A program made the translations under genes and the position numbers. Of a stretch of DNA of 64,000 bases, positions 1 through 8,103 are shown piece after piece. Position 1 is the first letter of the stretch, and the number at the start of each line of letters is the position of its first letter. Source of the stretch: Leifsonia aquatica (GTDB lineage Bacteria; Actinomycetota; Actinomycetes; Actinomycetales; Microbacteriaceae); contig NZ_JACHVP010000002.1 in the NCBI RefSeq assembly GCF_014190775.1, forward strand, positions 62,001 through 126,000, read 5' to 3'. The notes beneath the pieces were generated by a model. The model had not been told where the DNA came from, made no database searches, and was given only the letters and a program-made list of their open reading frames with translations.

Positions 1-700
1 AGCGGGTCAGGAGGCCGAACGCCCCTCCCAGCAGGACCCCGACCACGACGGCGGACAGGGTGGCGGGCACCGCCCCGAAGAAGGCGTCGAAGAAGTCGGT
101 GAAGTCCTTCTCGAGCTGACTCTCGTCGCCGGCGGCCTCCCCTCCCGTGTCGACGATGCGGAGGAGGGTGGGGAGCGCCACGGCGATGGCCAGCGACATC
201 CCGAACACCGGGGAGACGAGGCCGTCGTTCCAGCCGCTCTCGACGTTGAGGATGCGGCGCACACGAGCCGGGATGCGCTTCGAGCGGAGCAGGGCGGTCG
301 CCGGCGCGAAGTCCGTCGGCATCACGATGCAGGCGATCACGATCAGCACGAAGACGCCCGTCTGCGGCAGCAGCCAGATGCCGGTGACGACCACCAGCGC
401 GAGGGAGAGCGGCAGGGCGATGAGCACGAGGCGGGCGAGCGAGCGACCCTCCCCGCCGAAGAGCCCGCCGCGCACCTCGCACGCGTCGACGAAGAGCAGC
501 ACGGCCAGGATGAGCTCGACGACGTGCTGGGCCACGTCGCTGTCGATCGCGTCGGTGAAGGCGGAGACGTTCGGGAGCACGACCAGGGCGCCGAGCACGG
601 CGAGACCCGCCGGGCCGGCGATGCCGACGCGGTCGAACCGGTGCGCCACGAGCGACCAGAGGGCGACCGCGGCGAACCCCAGGAGGATGATGATCGGCAT
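1..700 (-). CDS. Cation/proton antiporter (CPA1, NhaP-like), truncated by the window edge
   Basis: The reading frame opens at ATG 700 behind a GGGGAG ribosome site and stays open to base 1, so the C-terminus lies outside the window; 233 residues are visible. Several hydrophobic segments are seen (for example residues 1-19, 28-43, 60-73, 91-111 and 114-127). A PTD stretch at 128-130 and ESGWND at 154-159 occupy the places of the DP and ESLLND motifs of CPA1 exchangers, which swap cytoplasmic H+ for Na+ or K+ across the membrane. The PTDF variant of the usual TDPV motif is atypical. The gene stands alone, divergent from the beta-glucoside operon. Family is fairly secure; ion specificity is not. 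Confidence 0.8.
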   Translation of the reverse strand, partial: MPIIILLGFAAVALWSLVAHRFDRVGIAGPAGLAVLGALVVLPNVSAFTDAIDSDVAQHVVELILAVLLFVDACEVRGGLFGGEGRSLARLVLIALPLSLALVVVTGIWLLPQTGVFVLIVIACIVMPTDFAPATALLRSKRIPARVRRILNVESGWNDGLVSPVFGMSLAIAVALPTLLRIVDTGGEAAGDESQLEKDFTDFFDAFFGAVPATLSAVVVGVLLGGAFGLLTR

Positions 701-1008
701 CCACGGACTCCCCTCGTCGTCGTCCAGTCTGCTCGGCGGACGCCCGGCCACCGGGACCGGACACGAGTCCGATCAGGTCACGATTAGGTCACGGCGTGGA
801 GGGAGGCGCCGCCGAGTCCCGCGGAATTCCGCGGTCCTGAGTTCCCCGTGTTTTCAACGATGAGAGCGCGATCACGGCTGCGCTTGACAATGCCACCTGA
901 CTCGTTCTAGATTCTCCAGCAACGCGTGAGAGCGCTCTCACGGTCGCGAACTGAGAGCGCTCTCACAGCGCCTCATCAGACCCAGCACACACCACAAGGG
1001 AGTGAACC
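701..1008. other. Intergenic control region between antiporter and beta-glucoside operon
   Basis: This 308-base gap contains no convincing gene. It holds two AGGTCACG direct repeats 11 bp apart (775-782 and 786-793), just upstream of the antiporter and possibly an activator or promoter element for it. It also holds a perfect 16-bp palindrome CCGCGGAATTCCGCGG (819-834) of unknown role, and the promoter and LacI operators of the beta-glucoside operon. Confidence 0.6.
861..965 (+). promoter_or_regulatory. Promoter with LacI-family operators for the beta-glucoside operon
   Basis: A perfect -35 TTGACA (884-889) and a -10 like TAGATT (908-913, 18-bp spacer) precede two identical perfect 14-bp palindromes TGAGAGCGCTCTCA at 927-940 and 952-965, 25 bp apart. 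A third, degenerate copy (861-874) lies upstream of the -35. The sites have the CG-centred symmetry of LacI-family operators and resemble the CelR site TGGGAGCGCTCCCA of Thermobifida. The two strong sites lie just downstream of the expected start point, so a bound repressor would block initiation or early elongation. The likely repressor is the LacI protein at 5931-6953. Confidence 0.8.
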
Positions 1009-2334
1009 GTGAAGCTTTCACGACGCACCAAGGTCGCGGCCGCCATTGCCGGCGCCGCGTCCTTCGCCCTCCTCGCCGCCGGCTGCTCATCCAGCGGCAG
1101 CGACGGCGGGAGCAGCTCTGACCCCATCACGCTGACCGTCACGACGTTCGGCACGATGGGCTTCGACAAGCTCTACTCGCAGTACGAGAAGGAGCACCCG
1201 AACATCAAGATCAAGGCGACCAACATCGACACCGGTGACAACGCCCTGACCGACTGGCAGACCAAGGAGGCGGCCGGCAGCGGCCTCCCCGACGTCCAGG
1301 CCGTCGAGGAGGGCTGGCTCTCCAAGGTCATGCAGGTCTCCGACCAGTTCAACGACCTCAAGGACTACGGCGCCGACAAGATCAAGGACCGCTGGGTCGA
1401 CTGGAAGCTGAAGCAGGCCACCGACAAGGACGGCCGCATCATCGGCTACGGCACCGACATCGGACCGGAGGGCCTCTGCTACAACAGCAAGCTCTTCGCC
1501 GCGGCGGGCCTGCCGAGCGACCGCGACTCCGTCGCCAAGCTCTTCGGCGGCGACAGCGCAACCTGGGCCGACTACTTCAAGATCGGCGAGCAGTACAAGG
1601 CCGCGACCGGCAAGGCCTTCTACGACCAGTCCGGCTTCCTCTGGAACGCCATGGTGAACCAGCAGCCCGAGGGCTACTACACCAAGGACGGCAAGCTGAA
1701 CATCGAGGACAACTCCGACCTCAAGGCGCTGTGGGGCCAGCTGGCCGACGGCGCAGCGGCCGGCCTCTCCTCCAACCAGACCCAGTGGGACTGGGGCAAG
1801 GGCAAGGCGTTCACCGACGGCTCGTTCGCCACGTTCGTCTGCCCGGGCTGGATGCTCGGCGTCGTCAAGGGCCAGGTCGAGGCGGGCGGCGGCAACGCCG
1901 ACACCGGCTGGGACTTCGCCAACGTGTTCCCGGGCGGCGCGGCCAACTGGGGCGGCTCGTTCCTGACCGTGCCGAAGCAGTCGAAGCACCCGAAGGAGGC
2001 GGCCGACCTCGCCGCCTGGCTGACCACCGCCAAGTCGCAGGTCGCCACCTTCCAGGCCGCGGGAACCTTCCCGTCGGTGACCGCAGCGCAGAGCGACCCG
2101 GGCGTGACCGGTGAGAGCGACCTGACGAAGTTCTTCGACAACGCTCCGATCGGCCAGATCCTCGGCGAGCGCGCCAAGGGCGTCGTCGCCCAGTACAAGG
2201 GCCCGGACGACTCGGTCATCCAGTCGCAGGTCTTCGGCCCGTCCGTCCAGGAGCTCGACTCCGGCAAGGCGAACGGCGACCAGGCCTGGGCCAACGCCAT
2301 GACGCTGCTGAACCAGCTGGTCGTCAACAAGTAA
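1009..2334 (+). CDS. Sugar ABC transporter substrate-binding lipoprotein (beta-glucoside)
   Basis: 441 residues, starting at GTG behind AAGGGAG. The N-terminus is a lipoprotein signal with a lipobox LLAAGC and acylated Cys26, so the mature protein should be tethered to the outer face of the membrane. Size and sequence style match family-1 oligosaccharide-binding proteins (MalE/CebE type). It captures an oligosaccharide for the two permeases that follow. The downstream cytoplasmic GH1 enzyme and CelR-like operators suggest cellobiose or another beta-glucoside as ligand, which is inference. No ATPase is encoded nearby; actinobacterial CUT1 importers usually share an MsiK-type ATPase encoded elsewhere. 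Confidence 0.88.
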   Translation: MKLSRRTKVAAAIAGAASFALLAAGCSSSGSDGGSSSDPITLTVTTFGTMGFDKLYSQYEKEHPNIKIKATNIDTGDNALTDWQTKEAAGSGLPDVQAVEEGWLSKVMQVSDQFNDLKDYGADKIKDRWVDWKLKQATDKDGRIIGYGTDIGPEGLCYNSKLFAAAGLPSDRDSVAKLFGGDSATWADYFKIGEQYKAATGKAFYDQSGFLWNAMVNQQPEGYYTKDGKLNIEDNSDLKALWGQLADGAAAGLSSNQTQWDWGKGKAFTDGSFATFVCPGWMLGVVKGQVEAGGGNADTGWDFANVFPGGAANWGGSFLTVPKQSKHPKEAADLAAWLTTAKSQVATFQAAGTFPSVTAAQSDPGVTGESDLTKFFDNAPIGQILGERAKGVVAQYKGPDDSVIQSQVFGPSVQELDSGKANGDQAWANAMTLLNQLVVNK

Positions 2335-2346
2335 GCACGACCCTCC

Positions 2347-2380
2347 CGGGCCCCCGCCGCTCGCCGGCGGCGGGGGCCCG
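2347..2380 (+). promoter_or_regulatory. Intercistronic GC hairpin after the binding-protein gene
   Basis: A perfect 13-bp stem (2347-2359 with 2368-2380, almost all G and C) closes an 8-base loop between the binding-protein stop and the first permease start. There is no U tract, so it is not a classical terminator. In sugar ABC operons such hairpins typically protect the upstream message or cause partial termination, giving more binding protein than permease. A similar hairpin occupies the same place in the rhamnoside operon. Confidence 0.65.
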
Positions 2381-2413
2381 TACCCCGCACGACCCGACCC
2401 ACCGGAGATCCGC

Positions 2414-3538
2414 ATGACAACCGTCACCCGCCCGGAGACCGCCTCCGCGGCCCGGCGCGACCGGGATGCGCGCAACGCGCTCACCTTCAAGCAGAAGCTC
2501 AACCGTTTCGACGTCAAGGCGTCGCCGTACTTCTACGTGGCGCCGTTCTTCATCCTCTTCGCCCTCGTCGGCCTGTTCCCGCTGGTGTACACGTTCGTCG
2601 TGTCGCTGAACAACTGGAACCTGCTCACCGGCCCCGGCGAGTGGGTCGGCTTCAGCAACTACCTCACCGAGCTGAAGGACCCGTTCTTCTGGAACTCGCT
2701 CTTCAACACCCTCAGCATCTTCCTGCTCTCCGCCATCCCGCAGCTGATCGGCGCCGTCTTCATCGCGGCCATCCTCGACCAGAACATCCGCGCCAAGACC
2801 TTCTGGCGGATGAGCGTCCTGCTCCCTTACGTGGTCACTCCGGTGGCCGTCACCCTGATCTTCTCGAGCGCGTTCGACGAGAAGTACGGCCTGATCAACA
2901 ACATGCTCCAGGCGATCGGCCTCGACCCCGTGATGTGGAAGACCGAGACGTTCCCGTCGCACGTCGCCATCGCGACGATGGTCAACTGGCGCTGGACCGG
3001 CTACAACGCGCTCATCCTGCTCGCCGCCATGCAGGCCGTGCCGCGCGACATCCACGAGTCGGCCTCCCTCGACGGGGCGGGCGCGTTCCGCCGCTTCTTC
3101 TCGATCACGCTGCCGAGCATCCGCCCGACCATGATCTTCGTCATCATCACGGCGACCATCGGCGGCCTCCAGATCTTCACCGAGCCGAAGCTGTTCAACC
3201 CGTCGAGCGCCGTGCCCGGCGGTCCCCAGCGGCAGTACCAGACCACCGTGCTCTACCTGTGGGACATGGCCTTCAACCGGCAGAACTTCGGCAAGGCGTC
3301 CGCGATCGCGTGGATGCTGTTCCTCCTGATCGTGCTGTTCGGCCTCCTGAACTTCCTGATCTCGCGCCGCATCGCCTCCACCGAGGCGCGGCTGCACACC
3401 AAACGGACGGCGAAGCGGCTCGCCCGCAGCCGGGCCGCCGCATCCGACACCCGCATCGACGGCGGCATCGACAGCGGCGAGTCCACCGCCGAGGGCGCCC
3501 GCGCTCTCGCCGCCGCCAGCGAGGAGAAGAACCTGTGA
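2414..3538 (+). CDS. Sugar ABC transporter permease (MalF/CebF-like)
   Basis: 374 residues with about six membrane segments. The EAA-type loop that contacts the ATPase reads ESASLDGAGAF near residues 216-226. The N-terminus has a charged cytoplasmic extension and the C-terminus a hydrophilic tail of about 60 residues that is longer than usual. ATG 2414 follows a GGAG site. It forms the membrane channel together with the next gene, whose GTG start overlaps this stop codon by four bases (GTGA). Substrate assignment rests only on operon context. Confidence 0.87.
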   Translation: MTTVTRPETASAARRDRDARNALTFKQKLNRFDVKASPYFYVAPFFILFALVGLFPLVYTFVVSLNNWNLLTGPGEWVGFSNYLTELKDPFFWNSLFNTLSIFLLSAIPQLIGAVFIAAILDQNIRAKTFWRMSVLLPYVVTPVAVTLIFSSAFDEKYGLINNMLQAIGLDPVMWKTETFPSHVAIATMVNWRWTGYNALILLAAMQAVPRDIHESASLDGAGAFRRFFSITLPSIRPTMIFVIITATIGGLQIFTEPKLFNPSSAVPGGPQRQYQTTVLYLWDMAFNRQNFGKASAIAWMLFLLIVLFGLLNFLISRRIASTEARLHTKRTAKRLARSRAAASDTRIDGGIDSGESTAEGARALAAASEEKNL

Positions 3539-4419
3539 CCACGACCGCCTCCAAGCCGCGCCCGACCACCGCGCAGCGGCCCCCGAAGCGCAAGGCTCTC
3601 GGCATCGACCGGCGCCCCGGCTTCCTCACCTACGGCATCCTGTTCGTCCTCTTCGTCGGCAGCGCGTACCCGCTCTGGTGGTCGGCGGTCGCCGGCTCCA
3701 GCGACAGCACCGTCCTGACCGCCACCTGGCCGCCGCTGCTGCCGGGCGGGCAGTTCTGGAAGAACGTGGGCGAGGTGCTCGGGACCGTGCCGTTCTGGCA
3801 GGCGCTCGGCAACTCGATCATCGTCTCCACCGTCATCACCGTCTCGGTCGTGCTGTTCTCGACGCTCGCCGGCTACGCATTCGCCAAGCTGCGCTTCCGC
3901 GGCCGCGAGGGGCTCATGGTGTTCGTCATCGCGACCCTTGCGGTCCCGACGCAGCTCGGCATCATCCCCCTCTTCATGGTGATGAAGCAGTTCGGCTGGA
4001 CCGGGACGCTCGGAGCGGTGATCGTGCCGACCCTCGTCACCGCGTTCGGCGTGTTCTTCATGCGCCAGTACCTCGTCGACGTGATCCCCGAGGAGCTGAT
4101 CGAAGCGGCCCGCGTCGACGGCGCCAGCATGATCCGCACCTTCTGGCACGTCGGGGTGCCGGCCGCGCGGCCCGCCATGGCGATCCTCGGCCTCTTCACC
4201 TTCATGACGGCCTGGACCGATTACCTCTGGCCGCTGCTCGTCGCCCCCCAGAACCCCACCCTGCAGGTCGCCCTCAGCCAGCTGCAGTCCGCGAAGTACG
4301 TCGACTACTCGATCGTGCTCGCCGGCGCGGTGCTCGCGACCATCCCCCTGCTCATCCTCTTCGTGCTCGCCGGCCGGCAGCTGGTCTCCGGCATCATGGC
4401 CGGCGCGGTGAAAGGCTAA
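3535..4419 (+). CDS. Sugar ABC transporter permease (MalG/CebG-like)
   Basis: 294 residues starting at a GTG that overlaps the previous stop (GTGA), indicating translational coupling. Six membrane segments are visible. The EAA loop EELIEAARVDGASMIRTF lies near residues 183-200 and the C-terminus ends in GIMAGAVKG, typical of MalG-type permeases. It pairs with the preceding permease to import the sugar delivered by the lipoprotein. The beta-glucosidase start lies only two bases after its stop. Confidence 0.87.
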   Translation: MTTTASKPRPTTAQRPPKRKALGIDRRPGFLTYGILFVLFVGSAYPLWWSAVAGSSDSTVLTATWPPLLPGGQFWKNVGEVLGTVPFWQALGNSIIVSTVITVSVVLFSTLAGYAFAKLRFRGREGLMVFVIATLAVPTQLGIIPLFMVMKQFGWTGTLGAVIVPTLVTAFGVFFMRQYLVDVIPEELIEAARVDGASMIRTFWHVGVPAARPAMAILGLFTFMTAWTDYLWPLLVAPQNPTLQVALSQLQSAKYVDYSIVLAGAVLATIPLLILFVLAGRQLVSGIMAGAVKG

Positions 4420-4421
4420 GA

Positions 4422-5903
4422 ATGACCGACAACCGCTGGCCCGACGGCTTCCTGTGGGGCTCCGCCACCGCCGCCGCGCAGATCGAGGGCGCCGCCCACG
4501 AGGACGGCAAGGAGGACTCCATCTGGGACGCCTTCGCCCGCGTGCCGAACGCGATCGCCGGCGGCGACACCCCCGAGCGCGCGGTGGACCACTACCACCG
4601 CATGCCGGAGGACGTCGCCCTGATGGCCTCCCTCGGCCTCCAGTCGTACCGCTTCTCGACCTCCTGGGCCCGTGTGGTGCCCGGCGGCCGCGCGGTGAAC
4701 CCGGCCGGACTCGACTTCTACAGCCGGCTGGTCGACGAGCTGCTCGGCGCGGACATCCTGCCGTGGCTGACGCTCTACCACTGGGACCTGCCGCAGGCGC
4801 TGGAGGAGAAGGGAGGCTGGGCGAACCGCGACACGGCCTACCGCTTCCGCGACTACGCCGTGGCCGTCTACGACGCGCTCGGCGACCGGGTCGACCACTG
4901 GACGACCTTCAACGAGCCGCTGTGCTCCTCCCTCATCGGCTACGCCGCGGGCGAGCACGCACCCGGCCGGCGCGAGCCCGACGCCGCCCTCGCCGCCCTG
5001 CACCACCAGCACCTGGCGCACGGCCTCGCTGCCCACGCCATCCGCGAGCGGGCGACCATCGCGTCGGCCGGCGCCGGGGGCGACTCCGGGCGGCTGGATC
5101 GCCTGCGCCTCGGCATCACGCTCAACCTCACCACGGCCGTGCCGAACGACCCGAGCGACCCCGTCGACCTCGACGCCGCCCGCCGCATCGACGGGCTCTG
5201 GAACCGGATGTACCTCGAGCCGCTGCTGCTCGGCGCCTACCCGACCGACGTGCTCGACGACCTGCGCGAGCACCGGTTCGAGGCGCTCGTGCACGACGGC
5301 GACCTGGAGACCATCGCCCAGCCGATCGACTTCCTCGGCGTGAACCACTACCACGACGACAACGTCAGCGGACATCCCCTGCCCGCCGATGCCCCGGCCG
5401 CCGTGGTGCCCACCGACAGCCCGAAGGCGTCGCCGTTCGTCGGCAGCGAGTTCGTCACCTTCCCGTCGCGGCACCTGCCGACCACGGCGATGGGCTGGGA
5501 GGTCAACCCCGACGGCCTGCGCGCCCTGCTGGTGCGCCTCACCGCCGACTACCCGACCCTCCCGCCGCTCTACATCACCGAGAATGGCGCCTCCTACGAC
5601 GATGCCACCGACCCGGACGGTCACATCCGCGACACCGAGCGCGAGGCGTACATCCTCGCCCACATCGACGCCGTGCACGCGGCGATCGACGAGGGCGCCG
5701 ACGTGCGCGGCTACTTCGTGTGGTCGCTGCTCGACAACTTCGAGTGGGCGTGGGGCTACGAGAAGCGCTTCGGCATCGTGTCGGTGGACTACGAGACGCA
5801 GGTGCGCACGGTGAAGGGGTCGGGTCACGCGTTCGCCCGGCTCATCGCGGACGCGCGCGCCGCGGAGTCGTCGGACGTCGGCGCGGCGGCGGCGCGCGCT
5901 TAG
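4422..5903 (+). CDS. Beta-glucosidase, glycoside hydrolase family 1
   Basis: 493 residues, the usual GH1 length. The acid/base glutamate lies in TFNEP (Glu165) and the nucleophile in ITENG (Glu387); the N-terminal FLWGSATAAAQIEG motif and the C-terminal WSLLDNFEW motif are also present. There is no signal peptide, so it hydrolyses imported beta-glucosides (cellobiose or aryl-glucosides) to glucose in the cytoplasm by a retaining mechanism. The ATG two bases after the permease stop fits tight operon spacing. Exact substrate is not readable from sequence. Confidence 0.92.
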   Translation: MTDNRWPDGFLWGSATAAAQIEGAAHEDGKEDSIWDAFARVPNAIAGGDTPERAVDHYHRMPEDVALMASLGLQSYRFSTSWARVVPGGRAVNPAGLDFYSRLVDELLGADILPWLTLYHWDLPQALEEKGGWANRDTAYRFRDYAVAVYDALGDRVDHWTTFNEPLCSSLIGYAAGEHAPGRREPDAALAALHHQHLAHGLAAHAIRERATIASAGAGGDSGRLDRLRLGITLNLTTAVPNDPSDPVDLDAARRIDGLWNRMYLEPLLLGAYPTDVLDDLREHRFEALVHDGDLETIAQPIDFLGVNHYHDDNVSGHPLPADAPAAVVPTDSPKASPFVGSEFVTFPSRHLPTTAMGWEVNPDGLRALLVRLTADYPTLPPLYITENGASYDDATDPDGHIRDTEREAYILAHIDAVHAAIDEGADVRGYFVWSLLDNFEWAWGYEKRFGIVSVDYETQVRTVKGSGHAFARLIADARAAESSDVGAAAARA

Positions 5904-5930
5904 CATGGACGACGGACGAGGAGGAGAGCG

Positions 5931-6953
5931 ATGACCACGGATTCGGTGGATGCCGTGGCCGTCCCGACCCTGGAGGCGGTGGCGGCACGCGCGGGAGTCT
6001 CGCGCGCCACGGTCTCGCGCGTCGTCAACGGCTCGACGAAGGTCACGCCCGAGGTCGTCGCCGCGGTGACCGCCGCCATCGCCGACCTCAACTACGTGCC
6101 GAACCGCGCTGCACGCTCGCTGGCCTCCCGCCGCACGCAGGTGATCGCGCTGGTCGTGCCGGAGTCGACGGCCAAAGTCTTCGCCGACCCGTTCTTCGCC
6201 TCCATCGTGCAGGGCGTCGCGCTGAGCCTCGCCGACACCGAGTACACGCTCAACATGGTCATCTCGTCCGAGACGAACCCCGACAAGACCCGGCGCTACC
6301 TCATGGGCGGCAATGTGGACGGCGCGCTGGTCGTGTCACATCACTCGGGCGACCACTCCTACGTCGCGCTCGGCGCCTCCCTCCCGATCGTCTTCGGCGG
6401 CCGGCCGGTCGGCGACGAGACCGGGGAGTCGTACTTCGTCGACGTGGACAACGTGTCCGGGTCGGCGGGAGCCACCGAGCACCTCATCGCGCGCGGGCGG
6501 CGGAACATCGCCCTCATCACCGGCCCGCAGGACATGCCGGCCGGCCTCGACCGGCTGACCGGCTGGCGCCGGGCGCTCGACGCGCACGGGCTGGACGCCT
6601 CCCTCGTCGAGCTCGGAGACTTCTCGCCCCTCTCGGGCAAGGAGGCCATGCGCCGGCTGCTCGCCCGCGGGGTGCCGATCGACGGGCTCTTCGCGGCGAA
6701 CGACCAGATGGCCGCCGGGGCCTACTCGGCGATCCGGGAGGCGGGCCTCCGCATCCCGGACGACATCGCCGTGGTCGGCTACGACGACGACAACTTCGGC
6801 ATCACCGCCGCGCCGCCCCTCACGACGGTGCACCAGCCGTCCATCGGCCTCGGCGAGGCGATGGCGCAGGTGCTGGTGCGGCGCATCGCCGGCGAACCTG
6901 CCGAGCGCGTGACGCTGCTGCCGACCGAGCTGGTCGTCCGCGAGTCGACCTGA
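5931..6953 (+). CDS. LacI-family transcriptional regulator of the beta-glucoside operon
   Basis: 340 residues. The N-terminal helix-turn-helix (about residues 13-35, containing GVSRATVSRVVNG) is followed by the LacI hinge and a periplasmic-binding-protein-like effector domain. The start is fixed by a strong GGAGGAGAG site. As the last gene of the operon it most likely represses the promoter at 861-965 and is released by an imported or hydrolysed sugar. The palindromes there match LacI-family architecture, but the pairing is inferred from proximity. Confidence 0.88.
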   Translation: MTTDSVDAVAVPTLEAVAARAGVSRATVSRVVNGSTKVTPEVVAAVTAAIADLNYVPNRAARSLASRRTQVIALVVPESTAKVFADPFFASIVQGVALSLADTEYTLNMVISSETNPDKTRRYLMGGNVDGALVVSHHSGDHSYVALGASLPIVFGGRPVGDETGESYFVDVDNVSGSAGATEHLIARGRRNIALITGPQDMPAGLDRLTGWRRALDAHGLDASLVELGDFSPLSGKEAMRRLLARGVPIDGLFAANDQMAAGAYSAIREAGLRIPDDIAVVGYDDDNFGITAAPPLTTVHQPSIGLGEAMAQVLVRRIAGEPAERVTLLPTELVVREST

Positions 6954-6970
6954 CGCTGCTGTTGCTGCCG

Positions 6971-7029
6971 CACATTCGGCACGAATCTGGACTTAGCGCG
7001 CCGCTTTCACGACATTCGTGCCGAATGTG
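6971..7029. repeat. Intergenic inverted repeat, family R1, copy a
   Basis: Arms CACATTCGGCACGAAT (6971-6986) and its exact reverse complement (7014-7029) flank a GC-rich core containing TTAGCGCGCCGCTTTC. Each arm is itself a near-palindrome around ATTCG/CGAAT. It sits just after the LacI stop, between convergent genes. A U-less bidirectional terminator or a protein-binding repeat are both possible. Confidence 0.75.
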
Positions 7030-7104
7030 CGCGGCGGTTCGCGACGCGTGACGCCCCGCCTCGCCTCGGCACGCCACGCCACGCCGCGGGCGAGAGCGCT
7101 GAGG

Positions 7105-7157
7105 ATTCGTGACGAATGTGGAGTTAGCGCGCCGCTTTCGCGACATTCGGCACGAAT
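7105..7157. repeat. Intergenic inverted repeat, family R1, copy b
   Basis: This is a second copy about 130 bp after copy a. The arms at 7105-7119 and 7143-7157 pair with one mismatch. The core between them differs from copy a at about two positions over 25. It ends shortly before the ribokinase stop codon, so the 229-base convergent junction holds a tandem pair. Confidence 0.72.
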
Positions 7158-7182
7158 GTCGCAAGAGCGGCGGCGGCGGGGG

Positions 7183-8103
7183 TCAGCGCAGGAACGCGGT
7201 GAGCTCGGCGGGGGTCGGGTAGGAGGCCTGCGCTCCGGCGCGGGAGGCGGCGAACGCGCCGACCCCGACCGCGAAGCGGGCCGCGTCGAGCAGGGCGTCG
7301 CCGTCGGCGAGACGGAGGAGCAGCGCGCCCATGAAGGCGTCGCCGGCGCCGGTCGTGTCGACCGCATCCACCCGCACGGCGGGCACCGCGACGGGCTCGC
7401 TGTCGCCGTCGACGACTACGCAGCCATCGGCTCCCCGCGTCACGACGGCGCGGGTCACGCCGAGCGCGGCCAGGCCGTCGCGCAGAGCTCCGGGAGTCGC
7501 GTCCTCGGCCACACCGAGCAGTGCGGCGGCCTCCCCCTCATTGACGAGGAGGACATCCACCAGGGGCAGCAGCTGGCGCGCGCCGTCGTGGAACGGGGAG
7601 GGGTTCAGCACGACCGCGAGCCCGGCGGCACGAGCGCGCTCGGCGGCATCCACCACCACCGCCTCCGGCACCTCGAGGCAGAGTCCGAGGACGGAAGCGC
7701 CGGCGAGCACGGCGTCGTCGAGATCGGCGGGACCGAGCGTCCCGTTGGCGCCCGGCGAGACCACGATCGTGTTCTCGCCGTGCGCGTCGACGGTGATGAG
7801 CGCGGTGCCGGTCGCCACACCGTCGCGCACGGCGACCGACGAGACGTCGACCCCGGAGGCGGCGACGGCCGAGCGGAGGAGCTCGCCGTGCGCATCCGCG
7901 CCGACCGCACCGACCATGCTCACCGCACCGCCGAGCCGTCCGGCGGCGACGGCCTGGTTCGCGCCCTTGCCGCCGGCGCCCGTCGAGAGGTCGCCTCCCG
8001 AGACGGTCTCGCCCGGCTTCGGGAAAGCGGCGGTCTGCACGACGAGGTCGGCGTTCAGCGAGCCGACGACGACGATCCGGCCGCGGTCCGGGGTGCTGCT
8101 CAT
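7183..8103 (-). CDS. rbsK: Ribokinase (PfkB family)
   Basis: 306 residues. The sugar-binding GGKGANQ motif lies at 44-50 and the ATP/anion-hole motif DTTGAGDAF at 249-257, with Asp255 as catalytic base. It phosphorylates D-ribose to ribose-5-phosphate in the cytoplasm. Its ATG overlaps the transporter stop by four bases, making it the last gene of the nucleoside operon. There it would trap ribose released by the nucleoside hydrolase and feed it to the pentose phosphate pathway. Other PfkB sugars are possible, but context favours ribose. Confidence 0.85.
   Translation of the reverse strand: MSSTPDRGRIVVVGSLNADLVVQTAAFPKPGETVSGGDLSTGAGGKGANQAVAAGRLGGAVSMVGAVGADAHGELLRSAVAASGVDVSSVAVRDGVATGTALITVDAHGENTIVVSPGANGTLGPADLDDAVLAGASVLGLCLEVPEAVVVDAAERARAAGLAVVLNPSPFHDGARQLLPLVDVLLVNEGEAAALLGVAEDATPGALRDGLAALGVTRAVVTRGADGCVVVDGDSEPVAVPAVRVDAVDTTGAGDAFMGALLLRLADGDALLDAARFAVGVGAFAASRAGAQASYPTPAELTAFLR

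Noticed and set aside
819-834. 16-bp perfect palindrome as a terminator
   Set aside because: It has no loop as an RNA hairpin and no U tract; reported only as a site of unknown role.
7-863. Open frames on both strands at the left edge
   Set aside because: The coherent membrane protein is the minus-strand frame from ATG 700 running off the edge; the others have Arg/Ser/Thr-rich composition typical of wrong frames in GC-rich DNA.
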